This document shows positions 52,416-61,711 of a stretch of 64,000 bases of DNA, piece by piece (the first letter of the stretch is position 1; each line of letters opens with the position of its first letter). The stretch spans positions 110,774 to 174,773 of the forward strand of contig PLNP01000044.1 in assembly GCA_003142815.1 (NCBI GenBank), read 5' to 3'. The notes under the pieces were generated by a model. That model was not told where the DNA came from and did not search any database. It worked only from the letters and a program-made list of their open reading frames with translations. The position numbers were made by a program, and so were the translations under genes. Origin of the DNA: Rhodanobacteraceae bacterium (GTDB lineage Bacteria > Pseudomonadota > Gammaproteobacteria > Xanthomonadales > Rhodanobacteraceae).

Positions 52416-52839
52416 AAAACGCAACGGCAAGGCGGTAGCGGCGATCAGCACGCTGATTGCGGACGGCACCACGATCCGCGGCGACGTGCGATTCGTGGGC
52501 GGCCTTCATCTCGAAGGCGTCATCGACGGTTCGATTGCGGCGGACGGCGCCGACTCCGTGTTGACCTTGACCGGCAACGGCCGCGTCAACGGCGAGGTGC
52601 GCGTGTCGAACGCGGTGGTCAACGGCACTGTCAATGGCGACCTCTTCGTCAGCGAGCGCCTTGAGCTGGTCGGTGGGGCACGCATCGAAGGCAATGTGCA
52701 TTACAAGATCCTGGAGATGGCCGCTGGCGCGCAGGTCAATGGCAAGATGCTGTATCAAAGCGATGCGCCGCGCCGTCTGGCGGCGCCGGAAACCGATGCT
52801 GCAGCGATCGCCGTCGATGCGATCACTGCGGAAGCTTGA
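52402..52839 (+). CDS. Bactofilin (polymer-forming cytoskeletal protein)
   Basis: A 145-residue bactofilin. The beta-helical DUF583 core spans about 20-120: [61 protein letters not shown] and [24 protein letters not shown]. It self-assembles into filaments below the membrane. It overlaps the DUF6776 gene and precedes erpA by 52 bp. Confidence 0.93.
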   Translation: MFGSEKRNGKAVAAISTLIADGTTIRGDVRFVGGLHLEGVIDGSIAADGADSVLTLTGNGRVNGEVRVSNAVVNGTVNGDLFVSERLELVGGARIEGNVHYKILEMAAGAQVNGKMLYQSDAPRRLAAPETDAAAIAVDAITAEA

Positions 52840-52891
52840 AAATACCGCGCGCAGATACCATCTCTCGCGCGGCAGCGCAGCGCCCACAGTC

Positions 52892-53260
52892 ATGAACGAC
52901 ACGATCACGCCAACCTATCTCGATGCCGAAAGCGCGCCGCTGCTGTTCAGCAATGCCGCAGCCGGCAAGGTGCGCGAGCTGATTGCGGAGGAAGGTAATC
53001 CGGACCTCAAACTGCGCGTCTATATCAGCGGTGGTGGTTGCTCCGGCTTCCAGTACGGGTTCACGTTCGACGAAGCGCGCGCCGACGATGATTTCGCGGT
53101 CGACAACGATGGCGTGACCCTGCTCGTCGATCCGCTCAGCCTGCAATATCTGGCGGGTGCCGAGATCGACTACTCCGAATCGCTGACCGGCGCGCAATTC
53201 GTGATCCGCAACCCGAACGCCAAGACGACTTGCGGATGCGGCTCGTCGTTCACCGTTTGA
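52892..53260 (+). CDS. erpA: Iron-sulfur cluster insertion protein ErpA
   Basis: A 122-residue A-type Fe-S carrier. The three ligand cysteines are present in [11 protein letters not shown] and TTCGCGSSF. The ErpA-specific start ([21 protein letters not shown]) and spacing distinguish it from IscA. Delivers Fe-S clusters to apoproteins, including isoprenoid enzymes. It precedes nudC by 16 bp. Confidence 0.95.
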   Translation: MNDTITPTYLDAESAPLLFSNAAAGKVRELIAEEGNPDLKLRVYISGGGCSGFQYGFTFDEARADDDFAVDNDGVTLLVDPLSLQYLAGAEIDYSESLTGAQFVIRNPNAKTTCGCGSSFTV

Positions 53261-53276
53261 GCGTGCCCGTGCGATC

Positions 53277-54251
53277 ATGAGTGATCGCACCCATGTTTTT
53301 GCCGGTATCGCGCTGGAGCGCAACGCGGAACAACGCGATGATGCCGATTGGGCCGCCGTGCAATTCGATGATCCGAAGGCGCGCTTTCTTCTGCTCGGCG
53401 CGGATTCTGCGGGCGGCCGGCGCGCGTTGATTCAATCGTCAGCGGATGCGTTGCACTGGCTGGGTCAGGACGGACGCCGTGTGTTCGCGGCCGATCTTGC
53501 GCTTACCTATCTTGGCGCCGACGAAATCGGCCCGTTGTTCTCTCTCTGCGCCGACGCCGCGCTCGCGGAGCAGGTCGCCGCCGCGCTCGAAGGCACCTTC
53601 ATCGATCTGCGCAGTGCCGGCGTGCGCTTGCATCCGTTCCAGGCCGGTGTGTTCGCGTATGCGCACGCCGTCGCGCACTGGCAGGCGCGCACGCGTTTCT
53701 GCGGTGCCTGTGGCGCGGCGCTCCAATTACTCGCGCTCGGGCATCGCGCAAGGTGCACGAACCCCGCCTGCGCGCTCGAACATTTTCCGCGTGTCGATCC
53801 GGCGATGATCGTGATCGTCAGCTGGCAGGGTCAATGCCTGCTCGGCACGCAGTCGAACTGGTCGCAAGGCCGCTACTCGACCCTGGCCGGTTTCATCGAA
53901 CCGGGCGAGTCACTCGAAGACGCGGTGCGCCGCGAAGTCTTCGAGGAAGCGGGCGTGCGTGTCGGCGCTTGCCAATACCATTCCTCGCAGCCATGGCCGT
54001 TTCCGTCGTCGCTGATGCTCGGTTTCACCGCGCAGGCGACCGATCCGGCGATCCACATCGGTCGCGAACTCAGCGATGCGCGTTGGTTCAGCGTCGATGA
54101 GATCGTCAGCGGCCTTGCCGAACGCACACTCGTGCTGCCGCCGCGCTTGTCGGTCTCGCACGAGCTGATCGCACACTGGCTGCGCCAGAGGGCTGGTCTC
54201 GAACTTGCCGACCTTCTCTCGGACAAGCCTTGGCAGAAATCGCGGCTCTGA
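53277..54251 (+). CDS. nudC: NADH pyrophosphatase / RNA deNADding enzyme
   Basis: A 324-residue NudC: an N-terminal domain, a Zn ribbon (FCGACGAAL and RCTNPAC, about residues 142-162) and a Nudix domain with GFIEPGESLEDAVRREVFEEAGV (about 205-227). The SQPWPFPSSLMLGF motif after the Nudix box is the NADH-pyrophosphatase signature. Removes NAD caps from RNA and hydrolyses NADH. Probably co-transcribed with erpA. Confidence 0.95.
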   Translation: MSDRTHVFAGIALERNAEQRDDADWAAVQFDDPKARFLLLGADSAGGRRALIQSSADALHWLGQDGRRVFAADLALTYLGADEIGPLFSLCADAALAEQVAAALEGTFIDLRSAGVRLHPFQAGVFAYAHAVAHWQARTRFCGACGAALQLLALGHRARCTNPACALEHFPRVDPAMIVIVSWQGQCLLGTQSNWSQGRYSTLAGFIEPGESLEDAVRREVFEEAGVRVGACQYHSSQPWPFPSSLMLGFTAQATDPAIHIGRELSDARWFSVDEIVSGLAERTLVLPPRLSVSHELIAHWLRQRAGLELADLLSDKPWQKSRL

Positions 54252-54392
54252 GTTTCACGTCTGCCGCGTCAGCGATCGACGTGCTCGGCATTCCCGAATC
54301 CCGAATCCCGAATCCAAGCCCGACACATCGATAACGACGGGTCGGCTAGAATGCTGCGCATCGCGTCTCGCGCGCTTTTCGCCAACCTGGCC

Positions 54393-55283
54393 ATGGCCCA
54401 AAACCTGCTCGCTATCCTGTTGGTGGTCGCAAGCGCCTACGCGCTGCCCGATCTCGCTCGCCTTCGCGATTTTTCATGGCTTGGAGTCTGGCTGTCGCGC
54501 TGGATGGGTGGCGCCGCGCACGCGGCAAACTCGCGCATCCCGATCGCATTGCTGCCGCTGGTTCTTGTCGCGGTATGCCTGCTGATCCAGGCTGCGCTCG
54601 GGCACGCGTTATTCGGCTTGCCTGCCTTCTTGTTCAGCGTGGTCGTGCTGTTCTGCTGCTGGGGGCCGCGCGATCTCGATGCGGATATCGACGCCGTGCT
54701 GAAAGCGCCCGACAGCGAGCGTCGCGCCGCCGCCGCGCAGGCGCTGCGCGCGGAGCCTGCGATGACGACCTTGCCGTTCGAATCCGCGCCTCTGGTCGAG
54801 GCGGTGTTCGCATCGGCGTTGTCGCGCTGGTTCGGTGTGCTGTTCTGGTTTGTCGTGCTGGGGCCTGCCGGCGCGCTCGGTTATCGCGTCGTGCAACTGC
54901 TCGCGCGCCATGTGCCGTTCAGCGCGGAACTCGACACCGATCAGCACGCGTGGCTAGAGCGCACGGCGCTGGTCCTTGACTGGGCGCCGTCGCACCTGGT
55001 CGCGATGACCCTCGCGCTGGTCTCCGAATTCGATGCGGTGATCAAGACCTGGCGCGAATACCATGCGACACATGGGCACGGCTATTTCACGCTCGACCTT
55101 GATTTTCTCGGCGCACTCGCACGCGCCGGCATCGATGCCGATGTCGTCGCCGGCGATGGCTACGCCGCGGACATCAGCAATCCGCTGGTGGAGCTAGCCG
55201 ACGCGCGCACGGTGTTGCGGCGCATCCTGGTCGCCTGGCTCGCGTTGATCGCGCTGCTGTCACTGGTCGGCTGGTCGCACTGA
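54393..55283 (+). CDS. ampE: AmpE-like inner-membrane protein
   Basis: A 296-residue polytopic protein of the AmpE/CobD-like family with about four helices. Conserved features include CWGPRDLDADIDAVLKAPD and FVVLGPAGALGYRVVQLLAR (GPxGAxxYR) and the ending FLGALARAGIDADVV. Known as a sensory partner of AmpD in beta-lactamase induction in enterobacteria; here no ampD is adjacent. Start 54393 (MAQNLLAILLV) places the first helix at the N-terminus; 54351 is an alternative. Confidence 0.78.
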   Translation: MAQNLLAILLVVASAYALPDLARLRDFSWLGVWLSRWMGGAAHAANSRIPIALLPLVLVAVCLLIQAALGHALFGLPAFLFSVVVLFCCWGPRDLDADIDAVLKAPDSERRAAAAQALRAEPAMTTLPFESAPLVEAVFASALSRWFGVLFWFVVLGPAGALGYRVVQLLARHVPFSAELDTDQHAWLERTALVLDWAPSHLVAMTLALVSEFDAVIKTWREYHATHGHGYFTLDLDFLGALARAGIDADVVAGDGYAADISNPLVELADARTVLRRILVAWLALIALLSLVGWSH

Positions 55284-55528
55284 GGCAGCAGTCTCGCCGC
55301 GACCTCAGAGGTTGTAGGAATAAGCACCGGAAACCCTACACCCCGTTCGTGCTGATGCTTCGACATGCTGAGCACAGGGTACGCCTGCGGCGTATCGAAG
55401 CACGGACGGCACGACGTTGTTCACCGTTACTCGTGACGTCCTGGCGCTCGCCCTTCGAGCCGGCTACGCCGTTCGCGCTCGCTTCTGTGCGCGCAGTCGA
55501 TACCTCAGGGCGAACGGATGGAAGCTCT
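55284..55528. repeat. Intergenic repeat region (REP-like)
   Basis: No gene. The stretch contains the sequence families cttcgacatgctgagcacag, cccttcgagccggctacgcc and cctcagggcgaacgg, which form partly inverted pairs and resemble dispersed repeats common in intergenic DNA of Xanthomonadales. Confidence 0.5.
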
Positions 55529-56294
55529 TCATAGCCTTTCAGATCTCGCCAATACAACACGCAGTACATCGAGCGCGGCGTGCGGTCGTCCGAGTGCGCG
55601 TGCGCGTCCGGCCAGCGCGGCAAGGCGAGCCGGTTCCGCGACCAACTCGCGCACGCGATAATCCAGTGCAGTCAGATCGACTGCCTTCGATGCCGAATTC
55701 CGCGGCGCATTGCGCGCGGCCCTGCGCCACGGCGAACGCCGACGTGATCGGAATGCCGGTCGCGTGAATCGCGGTGGCCCCGATGCCGCGCGCCTGCATG
55801 CGGAATGCGACCTCGTCGTTGGCTGCGAAGTAGCCGGCCATGTCCGGCACGACGCACATGCCGTGCACATCGAAATCGGTGACGACGACGAAAACCGGAC
55901 AGGCGATGCGCTGGCGACGCCGCTCGCGCATCAGGAGTTCCGCGGGCAGGAAGTGCGTGCAGATCACCGCATCGGGCGCGAATGCGGTGATCGCGTTGCG
56001 CAGCGCTTGCGTATTGAGCCGTTCGATCGCACGGCGCACGCGCGCCAGCGGCGCGTTCGCCGGGGTGCGGTCGATGATCCGGTACAGCACCGGCCAGACC
56101 GTCGGATGGTGTTTGACCAGCTTGAGGTAGGCGTCGGTATAGAGCGCGCGAAACGCCGGCGCGACGTGATCCATGACATCGATGTGCAGCGTTTCGGCGT
56201 CCAACGTGGCCGCGCCGACGCGCAGTGCCTCGGCCGCGCGCACATGACCGGTGCCGGCGGAAACGCTGAGCACGAGGAGGCGGAATTTTCGCAT
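55529..56294 (-). pseudogene. Glycosyltransferase (MGDG synthase-like) with internal deletion
   Basis: From ATG 56294 the minus strand encodes an intact MGDG-synthase N-domain: MRKFRLLVLSVSAGTGHVRA, FAPDAVICTHFLPAE and VFVVVTDFDVHG, then ANDEVAFRMQARGIGATAIH. At AAEFGIEG the frame is lost; a different frame supplies only the C-terminal end (ELVAEPARLAALAGRARALG, HAALDVLRVVLA). The whole nucleotide-sugar-binding domain is missing, so it cannot be functional. Confidence 0.8.
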
Positions 56295-56305
56295 CGTTAC
56301 CTTCA

Positions 56306-56350
56306 TCGTCATCCCGGCCAGGGAATGGCCGGGACCCAGACCCAGGGAGG
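56306..56350. repeat. REP-like palindromic repeat, copy 1
   Basis: Contains CCCGGCCAGGGAATGGCCGGG, a hairpin with an 8-bp stem, then ACCCAG and CAGGGAGGG. The same unit recurs at 61651-61697. Both copies lie just beyond a gene end. Confidence 0.7.
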
Positions 56351-56358
56351 GAAATAAA

Positions 56359-58242
56359 TCATGCCCAGGCTCCGCGCAGCTCGCGCACGCGTTGCTCAAG
56401 CATCGCGGCATCGGCTTCCTGAGGCGGCACCGGCGCGCCGACCGCGAGTGCGATATGCGACCACAGGCGCCGCGGCAGCCGCGAGCGGCCCAGTGCCGAA
56501 TCGCGCCGGCTGAATACCGAACCCCAGAGTCCGCGCAATGCGAGCGGAATCGCCGGTACCGGCCGGCGCGCGAGGATTTGTTCGAGGCCGGAGCGGAATG
56601 GCGCGATCTCGCCATCGCGGGTCAGGCCGCCTTCGGGAAAGAGGCAGACCAGTTCGCCATCCGCCAGCGCGCGATCGATCTGTGCAAACGCGCGATCGAG
56701 CAGTGCCGGGTCTTCCTTGCGTCCCGCGATCGGGATCGCCTTTGCCGTGCGGAAAATGAAACGCAGGCCCGGGATGTTGAAGATCTTGTAATACATCACG
56801 AAGCGCACCGGCCGGCGCACGACACCGCCGACGATCAGCGCGTCCATGTAGCTGACATGGTTGCAGACCAGCAGCGCGGCGCCTTCATCGGGAATCCGCT
56901 CGAGTCCTTGGGGCTTGATCCGGTATAGCGTATTGACCAGGATCCAGGACAGGAACCGCATCAGGAATTCCGGCACCAGCGTGTAGATGGTGATCGCGAC
57001 CAGGACATTGAGCAGGGCGGTACACAGGAAGATCTGCGGAATCGACACGCCGAGCGCGCCGAGGCCGATGCCGAATGCCGCGGCGGCGACCAGAAACAAT
57101 GCGTTGATGATGTTGTTGCCGGCGATCACGCGCGAGAGTTCGCTGCGTGGGGCGCGGCTCTGCACCAACGCGAACAGCGGCACGATGTAGAAGCCGGCGA
57201 ACACGCCGAGCAGGGTCAGATCCAGCGCAATGCGCCAACTGCCCGGCGCCGCGAGGAACGCAAACGCGCCAAGGTCATGTGTCATCGCGAGGCCCGGTCG
57301 CGCGAAGTACAAGTCAATGCCGAATAGGCTGAGACCTATCGAGCCGAATGGCACCAGGCCGATCTCGACCTTGTGGCCGGACAGGCGCTCGCAGAGCAGC
57401 GAACCGACGCCGACGCCGATCGAGAACAGCGCCAGCACGAGGATCGCGACCGACGCGGTGCCGCCGAGGAAAAGTTTCGTGTAGTTCGGCAGCTGCGCGA
57501 TGAACACGCCGCCGAAGAACCAGAACCACGAGACGCCGAGCACCGAATTGAACACGGTGCGGTTCTTGTTGACGAAGCCGAGCACCTGCACGGTTTCGGT
57601 GAACGGGTTCCAGTTGAAGCGCAAGGCGGGCGCGGTCGCCGGCGCCGGCGGAATCGTGCGGCTGATCCAATAGCCGACGATCGCGACGCCAACTACGAGG
57701 CACGATGCCGCGCTCGGTCCGACACCGCCCAGCGCCATCAGCGAGCCGCCCGCAATCATGCCGAACAGGATCGCGAGCGAGGTGCCCATCTCGACCAGGC
57801 CGTTGCCACCGACGAGTTCCTCGGGTTTCAGCGCCTGCGGCAGGATCGAATACTTGATCGGTCCGAAGAACGTCGAATGCAGGCCCATCATGACCAGCAC
57901 GCCAAACAGCAGCGGCACGTTCTTCGCGTGGAACGCGTACGCGGCCAGCGCCATCGCGGCGATCTCGAACAATTTCACGATGCGGATCAGGCGGGTCTTC
58001 TCGAACTTCTCGGCGAGCTGGCCGGCGCTTGCCGAGAACAGGAAGAACGGCAGGATGAACAAGGCCGGCGCGAGGTTCGAATAGAACCCGACGGCATGGT
58101 CGCTGAGGCCCAGATGAAACGCGACCAGCACGACCATTGCCTGGCGGAATGCGTTGTCGTTGAACGCGCTGAGCGCCTGGGTCGCGAAGAATGGCGCGAA
58201 GCGGCGCGTGCGCAACAGGTCGAACTGGCTGGAACCGCTCAT
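56359..58242 (-). CDS. LplT-PlsC type fusion: MFS transporter plus acyltransferase
   Basis: A 627-residue fusion. Residues 1-410 form an LplT-like MFS lysophospholipid flippase with 12 helices (start QFDLLRTRRFAPFFATQALSAFNDNAFRQ; FGPIKYSILPQ). Residues about 425-627 form a PlsC-type acyltransferase with the HX4D motif (CNHVSYMDA), FPEGGLTRDG and the P-x-A-L stretch VPAIPLALRG. It probably imports and reacylates lysophospholipids; unlike Aas it has no acyl-ACP synthetase domain. Start 58242 (MSGSSQFDLL) is used; the longer frame runs into a repeat. Confidence 0.88.
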   Translation of the reverse strand: MSGSSQFDLLRTRRFAPFFATQALSAFNDNAFRQAMVVLVAFHLGLSDHAVGFYSNLAPALFILPFFLFSASAGQLAEKFEKTRLIRIVKLFEIAAMALAAYAFHAKNVPLLFGVLVMMGLHSTFFGPIKYSILPQALKPEELVGGNGLVEMGTSLAILFGMIAGGSLMALGGVGPSAASCLVVGVAIVGYWISRTIPPAPATAPALRFNWNPFTETVQVLGFVNKNRTVFNSVLGVSWFWFFGGVFIAQLPNYTKLFLGGTASVAILVLALFSIGVGVGSLLCERLSGHKVEIGLVPFGSIGLSLFGIDLYFARPGLAMTHDLGAFAFLAAPGSWRIALDLTLLGVFAGFYIVPLFALVQSRAPRSELSRVIAGNNIINALFLVAAAAFGIGLGALGVSIPQIFLCTALLNVLVAITIYTLVPEFLMRFLSWILVNTLYRIKPQGLERIPDEGAALLVCNHVSYMDALIVGGVVRRPVRFVMYYKIFNIPGLRFIFRTAKAIPIAGRKEDPALLDRAFAQIDRALADGELVCLFPEGGLTRDGEIAPFRSGLEQILARRPVPAIPLALRGLWGSVFSRRDSALGRSRLPRRLWSHIALAVGAPVPPQEADAAMLEQRVRELRGAWA

Positions 58243-58318
58243 GCGACGCCTTTGTGCAGGGGTGCCGAAATCTAGCAGGATGCGATCCTGTCTGGCGATA
58301 CCGCAGCGGCGAACTTTA

Positions 58319-58358
58319 TTGATTCGGAACGAATTCAGATTCAGCGGCCGAATCAATC
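58319..58358 (-). repeat. 40-bp dispersed repeat, copy 2
   Basis: Inverted copy of 51091-51130 with two mismatches. It lies between the divergent fusion gene and TPR gene, upstream of both. Confidence 0.7.
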
Positions 58359-58404
58359 ACTCATCCTTGCCCTCCCGCGCTGGCACAGGAGAGGGAAAAC
58401 GGAG

Positions 58405-58427
58405 GGCACTCAAGCAATTTGAGTGCC
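58405..58427. repeat. Short perfect hairpin upstream of the TPR gene
   Basis: GGCACTCAA (58405-58413) pairs with TTGAGTGCC (58419-58427). A half copy (ggcactcaa) occurs next to the other 40-bp repeat at about 51069. Function unknown; no T-run follows. Confidence 0.5.
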
Positions 58428-58526
58428 GGAGCGAGAGGCCCACGTCGTCCGCAGCGGATGCGGCGGCGAGCGGGTACACTGCGCACCCTGTCCGCCATCC
58501 GCCGCCGAATGCGGCTACCCTCGCCG

Positions 58527-60182
58527 ATGCCAACACGTCCTCTTTTCGCTCTTGCTGTCACCGCAGCGCTTGTTTTCGCGGCGCCTACCGTGCGTGCCGA
58601 TGCACTGGTCAAAACCGTGCCGACTCCGGACATGTCGCGGCTGTCTGCACCACAAGCGGAGGATCTGCGCAAGGCGCGCGCCGATTTCGAAAAGACGAAG
58701 GCAACATTGGTTGGCGAACCCTTGGCTGAAGCCTACGCGATCATGGGCGCGGCCTACGCACGCGCAGGTTTCTACGACGCGGCCAACATCGCGCTGGAGG
58801 ACGCCGTGCTGTTGGCTCCGAAGGATGGCCGCTGGGTGTATGCGCAAGGAATTTTGGCGCGCGCGCAGAAACAGAACGCGGTTGCCAAGAACTATTTCGA
58901 TCTCGCATTCGGGCTCAATCAGGAGTACCTGCCGATCCGTGTCGCGGTCGCGCGTTCGAAGCTCGACAACGGCGATTTCGAAGGCGCGCGCAAGTTGCTC
59001 GCCGACTACATTGCGAAGCACAACGATCAGGCCGTGCCGTACGCAATGCTGGGCGAGATTGCGCTGCGCCAGAAGCACTACGCCGATGCAATTGCACAAA
59101 CCGAGCGTGCACGCGCGCTCGATCCGAACGCGAACGCGCTGTACGCGACGCTTTCCGCCGCGCAAGCGGGCGCAGGCGACGGCAACGCGGCTGCGGCTTC
59201 GCACGCGAAGGCGGGCAATGTCGAACCGGTGCTGAGCGACCCGCTCGGCGCGGGCTTGCTCGCGCAACCGACGGCGGCCGCGCCGACCGCGCAGAACGCA
59301 GATGATGTCACTATCGCAGCACAAGCGCTTGCCGTGCATCAGTACGACGACGCCCGCAAGCACCTGGACCAGGCACTCAAGCGGCAACCGAATGATTCGA
59401 CGCTGCTGGCGCTGTATGCGCGCGTCGAGGCTGCCGCCGGCAATCTGCCCGCAGCAAAATCGCGTGCCGCGGCGGCGGTGACAGCGGACTCCAACAATGC
59501 GCTGGCGCATCTCAGCCAAGGTGTGGCACTGGAAATGACCGGCGACGACCGCGGCGCGGAGCGCTCGTATGAGCAGGCGATCCGCGCCAATGCGCAACTT
59601 GCCGAACCGCACATGTTGCTCGGCAAGTTACTCATGCGCGTTGGACGCAACGACAACGCGATCGAGCAATTCCGTGCTGCCGTGCGCCTGGATCTGGGCA
59701 ATCCCCAGGCATGGACGCGTCTCGTCGCGGCGGATGTCGTGGCGGGCCATTGTGCTGCAGCGCTGCGCGACCTCAGCGATGCGCTGGCCAAGGACACGAA
59801 CGACAAACCCCTGCTGCAGCTGTTCGTGCGCAACGCGAGCACCTGCCGTGCGGCGAGTACGGACGAGAAGCGTGGTGCGCTCGAATATGGCGCCAAGCTG
59901 TATCGCGAAACCTCGGCAGCGCCGGCCGGTGAAGCCTATGCGCTGGCGTTGGCTGCCAATGGCAAATGGGACGACGCGATCAAGATCCAGCAGGGGGCGA
60001 TGTTCGTGCTCGTGCGCAACGGCATGCAACAGAATCTGCCGCCCTATCGCGAATTCCTCAAGGAATTCCAGGCGCACAAGGTTCCCGATTGGCCATGGCC
60101 TGCGGACGCGGCGGTGTTCCATCCGATCCGCCTGGCGCCCGATCCGAAACCGGTGCCCGCCGCGCCCCCGAAGCAGAAATAG
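58527..60182 (+). CDS. Periplasmic TPR-repeat protein
   Basis: A 551-residue exported protein. A Sec signal peptide (MPTRPLFALAVTAALVFAAP, cleavage after VRADA) is followed by about ten tetratricopeptide-like units (e.g. EAYAIMGAAYARAGFYDAANIALEDAV, VPYAMLGEIALRQKHYADAI, LAEPHMLLGKLLMRVGRND). Two Cys (CAAALRD and STCRA) near residues 410-435. Probably a scaffold for envelope proteins; partner unknown. ATG 58527 gives a proper signal peptide. It converges with purD over 41 bp. Confidence 0.75.
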   Translation: MPTRPLFALAVTAALVFAAPTVRADALVKTVPTPDMSRLSAPQAEDLRKARADFEKTKATLVGEPLAEAYAIMGAAYARAGFYDAANIALEDAVLLAPKDGRWVYAQGILARAQKQNAVAKNYFDLAFGLNQEYLPIRVAVARSKLDNGDFEGARKLLADYIAKHNDQAVPYAMLGEIALRQKHYADAIAQTERARALDPNANALYATLSAAQAGAGDGNAAAASHAKAGNVEPVLSDPLGAGLLAQPTAAAPTAQNADDVTIAAQALAVHQYDDARKHLDQALKRQPNDSTLLALYARVEAAAGNLPAAKSRAAAAVTADSNNALAHLSQGVALEMTGDDRGAERSYEQAIRANAQLAEPHMLLGKLLMRVGRNDNAIEQFRAAVRLDLGNPQAWTRLVAADVVAGHCAAALRDLSDALAKDTNDKPLLQLFVRNASTCRAASTDEKRGALEYGAKLYRETSAAPAGEAYALALAANGKWDDAIKIQQGAMFVLVRNGMQQNLPPYREFLKEFQAHKVPDWPWPADAAVFHPIRLAPDPKPVPAAPPKQK

Positions 60183-60223
60183 GGCGGTAACGCAAGACGG
60201 GAGCTACTTTGCCGCATTTCGCG

Positions 60224-61507
60224 CTAGCGCGCGTGCAGCGCGCGATGCGCGATATCGCGGCGCAGGAACGCGCCATCGAAACGGATTGAGCGTGCGATTG
60301 CATAGGCCCGCTCGCGCGCGGCGGCGAGATCATTGCCCAGCGCACAGACCGCCAATACGCGTCCGCCCGCGGTGACGACATGCCCGTCGGCGTCGACCCG
60401 GGTGCCGGCGTGGAAGATCTTGGCATCTGTGCCGGTGTCTGTCTCCAGGCCTTCGATAATGTCGCCGCTTCGGGTCTTGCCCGGATAGCCACCAGCGGCG
60501 ACCACGACGCCGAGCGCGGGGCGTGGATCCCAAGCGGCCGTTTTTACGTCCAGATGGCCGTCGAGTGCCGCTTCGATCAGATCGACGAGATCCGATTTCA
60601 GACGCAGCATGATCGGCTGCGTTTCCGGATCGCCGAGGCGCGCATTGAATTCGATAACCTTTGGCGCACCACTGTTGTCGATCATCAGTCCCGCGTAGAG
60701 GAAGCCGACGAATGGCGCGCCCTCGGCCGCCATGCCCGCGATGGTCGGCCGGATCACTTCGTCGAGGATGCGCTGTTCGACTGCCGGCGTGACCACGGGC
60801 GCAGGCGAATACGCGCCCATGCCACCGGTGTTGGGCCCCAGATCGCCTTCATCGCGACGCTTGTGATCCTGGCTGGTCGCGAGTGGCAGCACATGGCTGC
60901 CATCGCTCATCACGATGTAGCTCGCTTCCTCACCATCGAGGAATTCCTCGAGGACGACGCGCGCCGAGGCATCGCCGAACGAATGCGCGCCAAGCATGTC
61001 GTGCAAGGTCAGTTCGGCATCGGCCAGCGTCAATGCGACGACGACGCCCTTGCCCGCGGCGAGGCCGTCGGCCTTGATCACGATCGGCGCGCCATGCTTG
61101 CGCACGTAAGTGAGCGCGGCGCTGAGTTCGGTGAACACGGCATAGCGTGCGGTGGGAATGTTGTGGCGAGCGAGAAAATCCTTCGCGAATGCCTTGGAGC
61201 TTTCCAGCTGCGCCGCGATTCGGTCAGGGCCGAAGCAGCGCAGGCCCGCCGCGCGGAAGCGGTCGACCACACCGACCGCGAGCGCCGTTTCCGGGCCGAC
61301 CACGGTCAGCGTGATGTCTTCATCGATCGCCAGCGTGAGCAGGCCATCGACATCGGTGACTGCGACCTCCGCATTGCGCATGCCGGGTTCGCGCGCGGTG
61401 CCGGCGTTGCCGGGCGCGACGATGACTTCGCTCACCGCGGGTGATTGCTTCAATTTCCACGCAAGCGCGTGTTCGCGGCCGCCGGAGCCGATCACCAGAA
61501 CCTTCAT
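60224..61507 (-). CDS. purD: Phosphoribosylamine-glycine ligase
   Basis: A 427-residue ATP-grasp enzyme joining glycine to phosphoribosylamine, step two of purine synthesis. MKVLVIGSGGREHALAWKL is the family start, HNIPTARYAVF, IVIKADGLAAGKGVVVA, NTGGMGAYSPAPVV and LEFNARLGDPETQ-type (IEFNARLGDPETQ) motifs are all present. ATG 61507 gives that start. It lies 204 bp downstream of purH on the same strand. Confidence 0.97.
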   Translation of the reverse strand: MKVLVIGSGGREHALAWKLKQSPAVSEVIVAPGNAGTAREPGMRNAEVAVTDVDGLLTLAIDEDITLTVVGPETALAVGVVDRFRAAGLRCFGPDRIAAQLESSKAFAKDFLARHNIPTARYAVFTELSAALTYVRKHGAPIVIKADGLAAGKGVVVALTLADAELTLHDMLGAHSFGDASARVVLEEFLDGEEASYIVMSDGSHVLPLATSQDHKRRDEGDLGPNTGGMGAYSPAPVVTPAVEQRILDEVIRPTIAGMAAEGAPFVGFLYAGLMIDNSGAPKVIEFNARLGDPETQPIMLRLKSDLVDLIEAALDGHLDVKTAAWDPRPALGVVVAAGGYPGKTRSGDIIEGLETDTGTDAKIFHAGTRVDADGHVVTAGGRVLAVCALGNDLAAARERAYAIARSIRFDGAFLRRDIAHRALHAR

Positions 61508-61561
61508 TGCCACCTCGTCGAGTTCATGCGCGGGAGCGCCGGCAGGCGCTTTGTTCCGTGG

Positions 61562-61627
61562 CAGCGGCTTCAGCCGCGATGCTCTCTGCCGGGTAACACA
61601 TCGGAGGCATCGCGACTGAAGCCGCTC
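61562..61627. repeat. REP-like inverted repeat between purH and purD
   Basis: AGCGGCTTCAGCCGCGATGC (from about 61563) is repeated in inverted form as GCATCGCG-ACTGAAGCCGCT (to about 61626). Such pairs of the motif GGCTTCAGCC are common intergenic repeats in Xanthomonadales. Confidence 0.6.
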
Positions 61628-61650
61628 CTACAGGAGCAATTCACGTTTCG

Positions 61651-61697
61651 TCGTCATCCCGGCCATGGAGTGGCCGGGACCCAGCCGCCAGGGAGGG
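61651..61697. repeat. REP-like palindromic repeat, copy 2
   Basis: Contains CCCGGCCATGGAGTGGCCGGG then ACCCAG and CAGGGAGGG, matching 56306-56350 in the same orientation. It lies 15 bp beyond the purH stop and its stem-loop may stabilise the mRNA end. Confidence 0.7.
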
Positions 61698-61711
61698 CAA
61701 GAACAGCAGCA

